The notes under the pieces are model-generated. The model searched no databases and was not told where the DNA came from. It saw nothing but the letters and a program-made list of their open reading frames with translations. Position numbers and translations under genes: made by a program. A stretch of 33,140 bases of DNA, from contig NKPT01000038.1 of assembly GCA_002254845.1 (NCBI GenBank), positions 1 to 33,140 of the forward strand, read 5' to 3'. The number at the start of each line of letters is the position of its first letter. Within the stretch, counting starts at the first letter, position 1. This stretch comes from Chloracidobacterium sp. CP2_5A. Its GTDB lineage: Bacteria; Acidobacteriota; Blastocatellia; Chloracidobacteriales; Chloracidobacteriaceae. This document shows positions 7,880 to 15,385 of this stretch, piece after piece.

Positions 7880-8586
7880 CGGCCGTTGCCATCGTCCCAG
7901 CCGGGGGAATGGGGACGCGCTTCGGAGCCGACCGCCCCAAGCAGTTTCTCGAGCTCGCCGGCTGCCCGATCATCATCCATACCCTGCGGCGGCTGGCGGA
8001 CTGTCCTGACATCAGCCGGATCGTCGTCGCGCTGCCTGGCGCGGCGCGGGCGGACTTTGACGCGCTGCTGGAGCGCTTTCCCGTCGGAAAGCCTGTCGCG
8101 GCGGTGACGGGCGGCGCGGAGCGGCAGGACTCGGTACGGCTGGCGCTGGCCGCTGCGCCGACGAGCGCCACGGTTGTCATCGTTCATGACGCGGTGCGCC
8201 CGTTTGCCACGACGGCGCTGATGACGACGACCATTGCCGCCGCGCGCGCCGACCGGGCCGCTGTTGTCGGGCATCCGGCGACTGACACCATCAAGCTGGT
8301 TCGGAATGAATTAGCCTATGAAACCCCGCCGCGCCTGACGCTCTACGCCGTGCAAACGCCACAGGCGTTCGAGGCCGAGTTATTGCGCGAAGCGCACGCG
8401 CGCGCCGAAGCGGAAGGCTTTGAAGCCACTGACGACGCGATGCTCGTCGAGCGGCTGGGCGTGCCGGTGCGGATCGTTCCCGGACCGCGCTGGAACTTGA
8501 AAATCACGCACCCGGACGACTTGCCGCTGGCGGATTTCCTCTGGCGGCGAAGCTTGCAAGCAGGGCCAATGGATACAGCGCCCTAA
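7876..8586 (+). CDS. ispD: 2-C-methyl-D-erythritol 4-phosphate cytidylyltransferase
   Basis: This 236-residue protein matches IspD: the CTP-binding N-terminus [21 protein letters not shown], then [10 protein letters not shown], then TPQAF and TDDAMLVE. It makes CDP-methylerythritol in the MEP pathway to isopentenyl diphosphate, which feeds carotenoids, quinones and (bacterio)chlorophyll tails. The start overlaps the P450 stop by four bases. The last four bases overlap the end of convergent hisH, so the two stop codons interlock and there is no room for a terminator between them. Confidence 0.93.
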   Translation: MTAVAIVPAGGMGTRFGADRPKQFLELAGCPIIIHTLRRLADCPDISRIVVALPGAARADFDALLERFPVGKPVAAVTGGAERQDSVRLALAAAPTSATVVIVHDAVRPFATTALMTTTIAAARADRAAVVGHPATDTIKLVRNELAYETPPRLTLYAVQTPQAFEAELLREAHARAEAEGFEATDDAMLVERLGVPVRIVPGPRWNLKITHPDDLPLADFLWRRSLQAGPMDTAP

Positions 8587-9197
8587 GCGCCCAGCGCGGC
8601 GAAGTTCCGAAGAAGCTGCAAGCCCGCCCGCTGGCTTTTTTCAGGGTGAAACTGCACGCCTAGGACGTTGTCGCGCGCGGCGGCGCTGGCATAGCGCAGC
8701 CCGTAGTCGGTCGTCCCAATCACGGTCTCCGGGCGGACCGACGCCGCATGGTACGAATGGACGAAGTAAAAAAACGTCTCGTCGGGGATGTCCTTCCACA
8801 GCGGATGCGCCTGCGTTTGGGCGACTTGATTCCAGCCGACGTGGGGTACCGGGCGTATGTCGGCTGGGAAGCGCGTCACTTCGCCGGCCAGCAGCCCCAA
8901 TCCGGCGTGCCGGCCAAATTCATGACTCGCTTCAAAAAGCATTTGAAACCCGACGCAGACGCCCAGCACCGGCAGTCCGGCGCGGGCGACTTCCTGAACG
9001 ACGCCGTCCAGCCGCCGCGCTCGGAGCTCCTCCATCGCCGCCCCGAAGGCGCCGACGCCCGGCAGGACAAGATGCGTCGCGCGACGGACAACGGCTGGGT
9101 CGTCCGAAATCTCGGCTGCCACGCCGACCCGAGCGAAAGCGCGCTCCAGGTTGCGCAGGTTACCGACGCCGTAATCAAGAATGACCAGTCGGCTCAT
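8583..9197 (-). CDS. hisH: Imidazole glycerol phosphate synthase glutamine amidotransferase subunit
   Basis: A 204-residue class I glutamine amidotransferase. It begins with the HisH pattern LVILDYGVGNLRNLERAF, has PGVGAFG, the nucleophile C81 in GVCVGFQ, and the catalytic H184/E186 in VQFHPEKS. HisH supplies ammonia to HisF for histidine and AICAR formation. hisF and other his genes are not in the window, so it is a detached member of the pathway. ATG 9197 shares one base with the stop of the upstream VWFA gene (TGATG); a TTG one codon earlier is less likely. It is convergent with ispD. Confidence 0.93.
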   Translation of the reverse strand: MSRLVILDYGVGNLRNLERAFARVGVAAEISDDPAVVRRATHLVLPGVGAFGAAMEELRARRLDGVVQEVARAGLPVLGVCVGFQMLFEASHEFGRHAGLGLLAGEVTRFPADIRPVPHVGWNQVAQTQAHPLWKDIPDETFFYFVHSYHAASVRPETVIGTTDYGLRYASAAARDNVLGVQFHPEKSQRAGLQLLRNFAALGA

Positions 9198-10471
9198 CAA
9201 TCGCGGGCGTTGGTTGGCGCAGGGGTTGTCGCCGGCGCGTTCCGGCGCGCCATCTGCTCGGTCACAACGTAGCCCGGACGCGCCCGCACCCGCGCTTCCG
9301 GCCGGCGCACCCGCACCCGCACCCGACGATAGCCAGGCTGGTCAAGCCCGCGGGTTGGATAGTAGCCAAGCACGTAGACGTGGCGCAGGTCCTCGGCAAT
9401 CGACTTGAAAATCGCCCGCGCCGCGCCAGGATCGGTGAAGCGGTTGTGCGTCCCGCCGGAAATCGCGGCGATGTCGCGCAGAAAGGTTTCTTCAAGGCCG
9501 AGCACCGAAGGCTCTTGCCGGCTGGTTGAGCGTCCGGCTTGTGGCGGATCGGCGACCGGAAACATTGGGCCGCGGCGCGGGCGCCGCCCCGGTATCGGGA
9601 AAGGCAGCGGAAACGGAAACTGAATTGGCGGCTGTGCCTGCCCTGGGGTCGCCGCTGGATACTCCGCCGTATAAACCAGCGTATCGGACTCAACCACCCG
9701 GTCGAGGATGTCGCGCGGCTTGTACCGCCGGCTGGTCGTATCTTCGCCGTCCGTCAGCAGGATCATCGCTTTTCGGCCTTCGATCGGGGCCAGGTGGCCT
9801 TCGAGAATCTGATAGGCTGCGTCGTAGAGCCGCGTGCCGCCCTCGATCTTGGCCTGCGCCACGGCGCGGCGCAGCTCGCCCTGATTGCTGGTGAACGGGC
9901 AAAGCTGCCGAATCTTGTCCGAGAAGGTAAAGACGCTTACCGAGTCGTCAGGGCGGATATGGTCAATAAAGGCGTTCGCCGCATCGCGCATGTCGTCAAT
10001 GCTCAGATAGGCGCTCCGGCTTACGTCCAGTACCAGCGCCACGTGAAAGGGAACCTGCTCGGAGGTGAAAAACGTGATTTCCTGCGGCGTATTGTCTTCG
10101 GTCAGCGAAAACTCGCTCTTCTTGAGGAACGGCAGGTAGCGGTTGTAGTCGTCGCTGACGACCACCGGAATTGTCACTAGCGTCGCCTGAATCGTGATGA
10201 GGTCTTCATCATTGGTCGCGGGCGGCGGCGCGGCCGGCGCAGGGCTTGGGGCGCTGTCTCCGCGCCGGCCCAGCGTCGGTCGCTCCCGCATGTTCGGGGC
10301 TTCCGCGTCATTGGCGTCCATTGGCGGGCGCGACGGCGCGATCCGCGGGCGCGACGCGTGGCGCCCGGATTGGGCTGTCGCCAGCAGCGGCAATCCGGCC
10401 AGCGCCAGGATCGCCCAAAGCGCCCAGAGCCGACGCGCCCTTTGGCCTCTCGCTTGCTCAATGTTTCCCAT
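9197..10471 (-). CDS. Secreted VWFA-related (acidobacterial-type) domain protein
   Basis: A 424-residue protein with a signal peptide (hydrophobic 15-32, cleavage near ATAQS), a low-complexity Pro/Ala linker (to about 88) and a von Willebrand factor A domain with an intact metal site: DVSRS (D149, S151, S153), T213 in GGTRL and D241 in LTDGED. The preceding ITIQATLVTIPVVVSDDYNRYL...SEFSLTEDNTPQEITFF segment is the hallmark N-terminal strand region of the TIGR03436 'VWFA-related Acidobacterial domain' family. A proline-rich insert (about 283-316) interrupts the domain. It is likely an extracytoplasmic adhesion or protein-binding factor of unknown partner. It is the first gene of a two-gene unit with hisH. 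Confidence 0.85.
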   Translation of the reverse strand: MGNIEQARGQRARRLWALWAILALAGLPLLATAQSGRHASRPRIAPSRPPMDANDAEAPNMRERPTLGRRGDSAPSPAPAAPPPATNDEDLITIQATLVTIPVVVSDDYNRYLPFLKKSEFSLTEDNTPQEITFFTSEQVPFHVALVLDVSRSAYLSIDDMRDAANAFIDHIRPDDSVSVFTFSDKIRQLCPFTSNQGELRRAVAQAKIEGGTRLYDAAYQILEGHLAPIEGRKAMILLTDGEDTTSRRYKPRDILDRVVESDTLVYTAEYPAATPGQAQPPIQFPFPLPFPIPGRRPRRGPMFPVADPPQAGRSTSRQEPSVLGLEETFLRDIAAISGGTHNRFTDPGAARAIFKSIAEDLRHVYVLGYYPTRGLDQPGYRRVRVRVRRPEARVRARPGYVVTEQMARRNAPATTPAPTNARD

Positions 10472-10558
10472 GCCCCCAGGTCCCCGCGTTCAGGATTGAC
10501 GTATAGCGATTCTGTTCCGGAATCTGATGAAAAAACCGCGCCTGTCGTTGCAAAAAGC

Positions 10559-11689
10559 CTACCATTGATGGCGCGTCAGCGCCGCTCGATAAAGCGCTTC
10601 AACCGCCGCGACCGCCCGCTCTGGCGCATAGCGCCTGACTGCTCGACGCCCGCCCTCCGCCAGCCGCCGCCGGAGGTCGGCGTCCCCGGCCAGTCGGCGC
10701 AGCGCGTCGGCCCAGGCGCCCGGATCAAGCGGCGCGACGCGCAGCCCGGTTTCTTCATGAGCAACCAGTTCCGCGAGCCCGCCGGCATCGGAGACCGCAA
10801 CCGGCGCGCCAGCCGCCCAGGCCTCCAGCGCGCCCAGCGAAAACGCCTCGTCCAACGAGGGGATGGCGACCGCGTCACAGGCTGCCAGAAAGCCCGGCGC
10901 GTCCTCGACGAAGCCCAAAAAGCTCACCTGCGCAGTTAGACCGGCCGCGTCGGCTTGTCGCCGCAGCTTGTCCAGATAATCCGTGTCGGCGCTTCCAGCC
11001 AGCGCCAGATGGAGACGCGGCGCCAAGCCCTGCGCCGCCTCCAGCGCCGAGAGCAATGTCGCCTGTCCCTTGTTGGCCTCTAAGCGGTTGAGACAGCCAA
11101 CGACGAAAGCGCCCTCCGGCAAGCCAAATCGCTGGCGACAGGACTGCCGGTCAACCCCGGGTGGCAGGCGAAAGCGCTCGGCGTCCACCCAGTTTGGAAT
11201 GACAACGACGCGAGCGTCATCCCAGCCAAGCGAAGCCCTGGCCTTGCCTCCCACATAGCCGGACACGGCAATCAGCCGCTCCGTCACCCCCAGCCACCAT
11301 CTATAAAGACGGCTTCGCGTCAGCGGGGCGTAGTGATGGCGCGTCAGAAACAAGGCAGGCGCAAGCTTGCCCCGCCAGCGTCGCCAGCGGACGGCTCCAG
11401 CCGCCACCGGATAGTCGCGGGCGTAGTGAGCATGGAGGATGTCTATCCGATGGCGCTCCAAAAGCGCCGCGAGCCGCCGCATCGCGCCAACGTCCAGCGC
11501 CTGACGGGCGACAACCGGATGCAGCGTATGGCTGATGCCGGAATCGCGCAAGCGACGGGCGAGCGCCCCATCCGCCGCTGCCGCGACGTGCAGGCGGTGC
11601 CCGCGCGCCGCCAGCGCCGCGACAAGCTCCAGCACGTGCCGCTCCCCGCCGCCGAAGGCTCGGCCGGGATTGATATGCAGAATGTTCAT
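10559..11689 (-). CDS. Glycosyltransferase family 4 (GT-B fold)
   Basis: A 376-residue GT-B enzyme. The N-terminal acceptor domain has FGGGERHVLELVAALAARGH. The C-terminal domain has VIPNWVDAERF, GCLNRLEANKGQATLL (202-213) and the EX7E pair E281/E289 in EAFSLGALE, followed by SDAGGLAELV. Such retaining glycosyltransferases add sugars from nucleotide-sugar donors in lipopolysaccharide, exopolysaccharide or glycolipid synthesis; the acceptor is unknown here. There is no transmembrane helix. Its ATG overlaps the stop of the upstream unknown gene by 4 bp (11686-11689), so the two are translationally coupled. Confidence 0.9.
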   Translation of the reverse strand: MNILHINPGRAFGGGERHVLELVAALAARGHRLHVAAAADGALARRLRDSGISHTLHPVVARQALDVGAMRRLAALLERHRIDILHAHYARDYPVAAGAVRWRRWRGKLAPALFLTRHHYAPLTRSRLYRWWLGVTERLIAVSGYVGGKARASLGWDDARVVVIPNWVDAERFRLPPGVDRQSCRQRFGLPEGAFVVGCLNRLEANKGQATLLSALEAAQGLAPRLHLALAGSADTDYLDKLRRQADAAGLTAQVSFLGFVEDAPGFLAACDAVAIPSLDEAFSLGALEAWAAGAPVAVSDAGGLAELVAHEETGLRVAPLDPGAWADALRRLAGDADLRRRLAEGGRRAVRRYAPERAVAAVEALYRAALTRHQW

Positions 11690-12330
11690 GCCGCCGGCAA
11701 GCGGCGCTTGACCATGTAGGGGTTGACCTGCGGATCAAACCGGAACTGGTCATGGCCGCCCACAAAGACGATACAGCCGACCAACAGCGCGACCAAGTGG
11801 TGAAAGTGAACCGCTTCCCAGCGCATGACGGGATGCACTTGGATGGTCAGCAGCCGCCGCGACGGCGAGGCATGACGCGCATTGAGCTGCGCCCGCTCGA
11901 ACCGCACTTCGAGCAGGTCCTGCTTGTAAAACTCGCGCCGCGCGTGAAGCGAAAAATCGCCCGGCTGGCGCCCGTCGCGGCGCAGGCTGACCAGGAAGCG
12001 GCCGGATGGCAGCTCTATCGTCATGCGCGCGCGATGCGGATTCCGCCGCCGATTGATGCGCAGCCGCGAGAGTCCCTGCGTGTCATCCCGAATGGTCAGC
12101 TCATAGCCCATCCGCCCAACGCTCAGATCGAGCGTCACCCCTTCCGCCAGCGCGATATAGCGCCCCGCCCGCCGCCGCCGCCAGAGTAGGTGGGCGAGGG
12201 TTTGGTCGGCTTGACGCAGCGTGAACAGCGGGCGCCGGACGCCCGTTCGCTCGACAATGATGACGCCAGTTTTCCACTCGTGAAAGTCAAGTCGCGGTTC
12301 GTGGGGGGTGGAAGCCGAAAATGCCCTCAT
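11686..12330 (-). CDS. Unknown protein, beta-rich with C-terminal hydrophobic helix (tubby/LURP-like fold possible)
   Basis: A 214-residue protein that I do not recognise as a named family. It is strongly basic and consists mostly of short alternating strands (for example GVIIVERTGVRRPLFTLRQ and RARMTIELPSGRFLVSLRRDG). Near the end is one hydrophobic helix, HLVALLVGCIVFVGG (178-192). A beta-barrel wrapped on a C-terminal hydrophobic helix is the plan of tubby/LURP-one-type domains, so that fold is a guess; a tail-anchored membrane protein is the alternative. There is no signal peptide and no clear Shine-Dalgarno at ATG 12330. It sits between the M48 peptidase (48 bp upstream) and GT4 (4-bp overlap), which suggests one unit acting at the envelope. 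Confidence 0.6.
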   Translation of the reverse strand: MRAFSASTPHEPRLDFHEWKTGVIIVERTGVRRPLFTLRQADQTLAHLLWRRRRAGRYIALAEGVTLDLSVGRMGYELTIRDDTQGLSRLRINRRRNPHRARMTIELPSGRFLVSLRRDGRQPGDFSLHARREFYKQDLLEVRFERAQLNARHASPSRRLLTIQVHPVMRWEAVHFHHLVALLVGCIVFVGGHDQFRFDPQVNPYMVKRRLPAA

Positions 12331-12378
12331 GCGTCACGCGCCGGTTGATCCCGGCTTTATGCTTTTACTTAGGATTGC

Positions 12379-13515
12379 TTAGGATGTCGTGGCGAGCGCG
12401 ACCGGCTTCATCAGCTTTTGGTAGCCGTCTTCGCTCTCCGTCCACTTGAGAATTTCCGAAACCCGCCAGACCGGGAAGGGGTGCGTTCGCCCGCCGGCAA
12501 TCTGCCAAGTCCAGAAGCGATCAATGAAGTTGCTCTCGTTGCGCTGGTCAAACGCCCGCGCCTGCGCGATGAACGCTTCGTGATCGAGCTTTGAAGTCAG
12601 CGCTCCGCCCGCCAGCTTCATCATGAGCTTGGTCAGCGTGTGCGACTCCTGCACGACGAGCTGCGCCGCCCGGTCGCAGCTCAGCTCCGCCTTTTGATAC
12701 CAAGTTAGCAGCGCGCTCCGAATCGGCCACGTCAGCAAGTCGGGAATGCCCGGCGGCAGCGGCGCGCGCGTCAGGGCGTAGCTCCCAAGCTGAAACAACA
12801 ACTCGGCCGCGACCTTATACAGCAAGTGATGGCAGTGAATGTGGCCCAGCTCGTGGGCGATGACCGCCAAAACCTCGATGTCGTCCAATCGCTCGACCAG
12901 CGGCGTGAACAAGACAATAAACGGACGCTCAACGCCGCTCGTGAAGGCGTTGAAGCCCAGCCCGCCGCCGCCCAGCGGATTCGTCACGCTGAGATAAAGC
13001 TCCGGCAGCTCCTGAAGGCCAAGGCACTGACAAGCCACCTCCAGCTTCGCGTGCAGGTCCGGGCACTGCTTTTCCGACACTTTGACGCCGTTGGCCGTGA
13101 ACATCACCCGCAAATAGCTTTCGCCGGTGATCTCAAGCGCCTTCTTGAGTAACGGGTCAATGCCCGGGATGAGCTGAAGCGCGTCCAGCGCCTGCGAGTC
13201 AAGCGGGTGGATGTATTCGCGCGGCGACAGGCCCGGAAACTTGCGGTGCGGCCGCTCATCAAGCGGCAGTCGGCAGCGCCCGCAGCGGATGCCCGCCTGG
13301 GGCGTCCAGTCGGCGCGCACGCGGTTGCGCTGGCCGCAGTAGCGACAGCGCGCCTCGCGGCAGGCGGCGCCGTTCCTATTCGCGGTCGCGCCTTCGGGCG
13401 CGTTGGCGGGCGGCAGCGATTCCGAAGCTCCCCCTAGCGAAGCTTCAGGCTCCGCCGCGCCAGACTCGTCAGCGGACGGATCGCCTTCAGCTGGCAGCGG
13501 CTCATCTGGTGACAT
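12379..13515 (-). CDS. M48-type zinc metallopeptidase with N-terminal zinc ribbon
   Basis: A 378-residue protein. After a low-complexity acidic N-terminus (1-50) there is a zinc ribbon (C57, C60, C78, C81), then a peptidase domain with HELGH (H221, E222, H225) and the downstream third-ligand motif ELSCD (E277, D281), as in M48 enzymes. Typical HtpX-type M48 proteins have four transmembrane helices. Here there is no clear signal peptide and only moderately hydrophobic helices after the active site, so it is probably cytoplasmic or peripheral. ATG 13515 is chosen because AAGGA lies 8 bp upstream; the open frame to 13623 runs through a simple repeat. Its substrate is unknown. It is followed on the same strand by the unknown protein and GT4. 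Confidence 0.82.
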   Translation of the reverse strand: MSPDEPLPAEGDPSADESGAAEPEASLGGASESLPPANAPEGATANRNGAACREARCRYCGQRNRVRADWTPQAGIRCGRCRLPLDERPHRKFPGLSPREYIHPLDSQALDALQLIPGIDPLLKKALEITGESYLRVMFTANGVKVSEKQCPDLHAKLEVACQCLGLQELPELYLSVTNPLGGGGLGFNAFTSGVERPFIVLFTPLVERLDDIEVLAVIAHELGHIHCHHLLYKVAAELLFQLGSYALTRAPLPPGIPDLLTWPIRSALLTWYQKAELSCDRAAQLVVQESHTLTKLMMKLAGGALTSKLDHEAFIAQARAFDQRNESNFIDRFWTWQIAGGRTHPFPVWRVSEILKWTESEDGYQKLMKPVALATTS

Positions 13516-13528
13516 AGCGCGTATCCTT

Positions 13529-13564
13529 GAAAAAGGGTGAGGGGAAAAAGGGTGAGGGGGGGGG
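13529..13564. repeat. 15-bp tandem duplication plus G9 tract
   Basis: The unit GAAAAAGGGTGAGGG occurs twice without mismatch (13529-13543 and 13544-13558), and the second copy runs into nine G (13556-13564). It lies just upstream of the M48 peptidase ribosome site on its 5' side, so length changes could alter spacing of its leader. Confidence 0.8.
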
Positions 13565-13675
13565 CGCGGGAGCGCCGCGCGGGGATGCCGGAGCAGCTTG
13601 CTTGATTTCGCGCGAATCGGCAACCCGCCCAGGCAACGCCCGCCGCCGCGACTGGCAGCCGTATCAGTGAGCGCG

Positions 13676-15115
13676 TCAGTAAGCGCGAGCGAAAATCGCC
13701 TGCGTCGCGGCCGGGCGTCCCGTCATGAAGCACGGACCGGTTCCGCCGGGCTGATCCAGCGGGATGCACCGCAGGGTCGCCTTGGTCTCTTCCTTGATTC
13801 GCTGTTCGAGCGCGGCGTCGCCAGCCCACCAAGCCCGAGCGAAGCCTATTTCAATCGCCTCCTTGAAGGCATCGTAGGTCGCCACGTCGCGGATGTTGGC
13901 GTCCCGGAACGCCGTCGCCTTGGCGAGCAGCGCCGCCTGAATGTCGTCCAGCGTCGCGGACGCGACGGCAGCCAGGCCATCCCGTGAAACGAGGGTCTTG
14001 CCTTCCTTGCCCGGTCGATCGCGCCGCGCCAGCGCGACCGTTCGCTTGGCGACATCCTTCGGTCCGACTTCGATGCGCAGCGGCACCCCGCGCATTTCCC
14101 AGTCGTTGAACTTGAAACCGGGCGTCAGCCCGTCCCGCGCATCCACCTTGACCCGGATGCCGGCCGCCGCCAGCTCGCGCTGCGCCCCGGCGACGACTTC
14201 CATCACTTGCGCGCGCTCGTCGTCATTTTTGTGAATCGGGACGATGACGGCCTGAAACGGCGCCAAGCGCGGCGGCAGAATCAGTCCCTGGTCGTCGCCG
14301 TGAACCATAATGATCGCGCCGACGATTCGCGTGGACAGCCCCCAGGAAGTCGTCCAGCAAAACTTTCGCTCGCCATCGCGGTCGAGAAACTGGATGTCGA
14401 AGGCCTTGGCGAAGTTTTGGCCCAGGTTGTGCGACGTGCCGGACTGAAGCGCCTTGCCGTCGCCCATCATCGCTTCGATTGAGTAGGTTCGATCCGCGCC
14501 GGCGAATCGCTCCGATTCCGACTTGATGCCGGGAATCACCGGCAGCGCCGCCTCGTTCATCGCGAAGTCGGCATAGACATCCAGCATCCGGCGGGTTTCC
14601 TCCTCGGCTTCCGCAAAAGTCGCATGCGCGGTGTGACCTTCCTGCCAGAAAAACTCCAGCGTGCGCAGAAAGAGCTTGGTCCGAAGCTCCCACCGGACGA
14701 CGCTGCACCACTGGTTAATGAGCACTGGCAGGTCGCGGTACGACTGAATCCACTTGGCGTAGGCATGCCCGATGACGGTTTCCGACGTCGGGCGCACGAC
14801 CAGCGGCTCCTCGAGCTCCTTGTTGCCGCCAATCGTCACCACCGCCAGCTCCGGGGAAAAGCCTTCCACATGCGAAGCCTCGCGCTCCAGAAAGCTCTTT
14901 GGAATCAGCAGCGGAAAGGCCGCATTGAGATGGCCGGTCGCCTTGAAGCGCCGGTCAAGCGACGCCTGAATGTTTTCCCACAGCGCCCAGCCATAGGGCC
15001 GGACAATCATGCAGCCGCGCACCGGCGCGTAATCGGCAAGCTCCGCCCGGATGACAAGCTGGTTGTACCATTCGTTGAAGTCTTCGGCGCGAGTTGGCAG
15101 TTTTGGTTCAGACAT
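13676..15115 (-). CDS. proS: Prolyl-tRNA synthetase (type 3, archaeal/eukaryotic-like)
   Basis: A 479-residue class II aminoacyl-tRNA synthetase. It shows RPYGWALWENIQASLDRRF (motif 1 region), RPTSETVIGHAYAKWIQSYRDLP, motif 2 RWELRTKLFLRTLEFFWQEGHTAH, and motif 3 region GAIIMVHGDDQGLILPP. It lacks the bacterial INS editing domain and ends in FARAY, the terminal Tyr typical of the type 3 form. Most of the cysteines of the C-terminal zinc site are missing (WWAGDAAL, and GPCFMTG where CxxC is expected), a variant also known in other bacteria. It charges tRNA-Pro. It is separated from the M48 gene by 160 bp and is divergent from the crtQ-like gene, with 270 bp between their starts. Confidence 0.95.
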   Translation of the reverse strand: MSEPKLPTRAEDFNEWYNQLVIRAELADYAPVRGCMIVRPYGWALWENIQASLDRRFKATGHLNAAFPLLIPKSFLEREASHVEGFSPELAVVTIGGNKELEEPLVVRPTSETVIGHAYAKWIQSYRDLPVLINQWCSVVRWELRTKLFLRTLEFFWQEGHTAHATFAEAEEETRRMLDVYADFAMNEAALPVIPGIKSESERFAGADRTYSIEAMMGDGKALQSGTSHNLGQNFAKAFDIQFLDRDGERKFCWTTSWGLSTRIVGAIIMVHGDDQGLILPPRLAPFQAVIVPIHKNDDERAQVMEVVAGAQRELAAAGIRVKVDARDGLTPGFKFNDWEMRGVPLRIEVGPKDVAKRTVALARRDRPGKEGKTLVSRDGLAAVASATLDDIQAALLAKATAFRDANIRDVATYDAFKEAIEIGFARAWWAGDAALEQRIKEETKATLRCIPLDQPGGTGPCFMTGRPAATQAIFARAY

Positions 15116-15385
15116 GGCAGGCGTCTCGGATACAGTCGAAGAAAGCTATCGGACGGCGCGCAGCCGGCCGGTCACGTGTTTACCTGGCCGCGGCCGACAG
15201 GTCAATCGGACAGCGAGCGGGCGCGGCGCGAAGCGTTCGCAAGCTTGCATTCCAGTTCAGCGAAAACCGCTAGCTTCGTCGGCTACATTCCGCGTATCGT
15301 TCGGCTCCGCGTTTGATGCCATCGGACGGGCTGCGCCGCCCCGGCTGTCAGACGGGAGCGCGCGAACTCTTGGGTCGTTTGCCTT

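Noticed and set aside
9539-10180. 213-codon open frame opposite the VWFA gene
   Set aside because: It is a shadow of a clear VWFA coding region in GC-rich DNA and has no known domain.
13516-13623. Longer start for the M48 peptidase
   Set aside because: The added PHPFSPHPF sequence is read from the tandem repeat, and a good ribosome site lies before ATG 13515.
14624-15316. 230-codon plus-strand frame opposite proS
   Set aside because: Antisense shadow of a well-conserved tRNA synthetase, with no recognisable motif.
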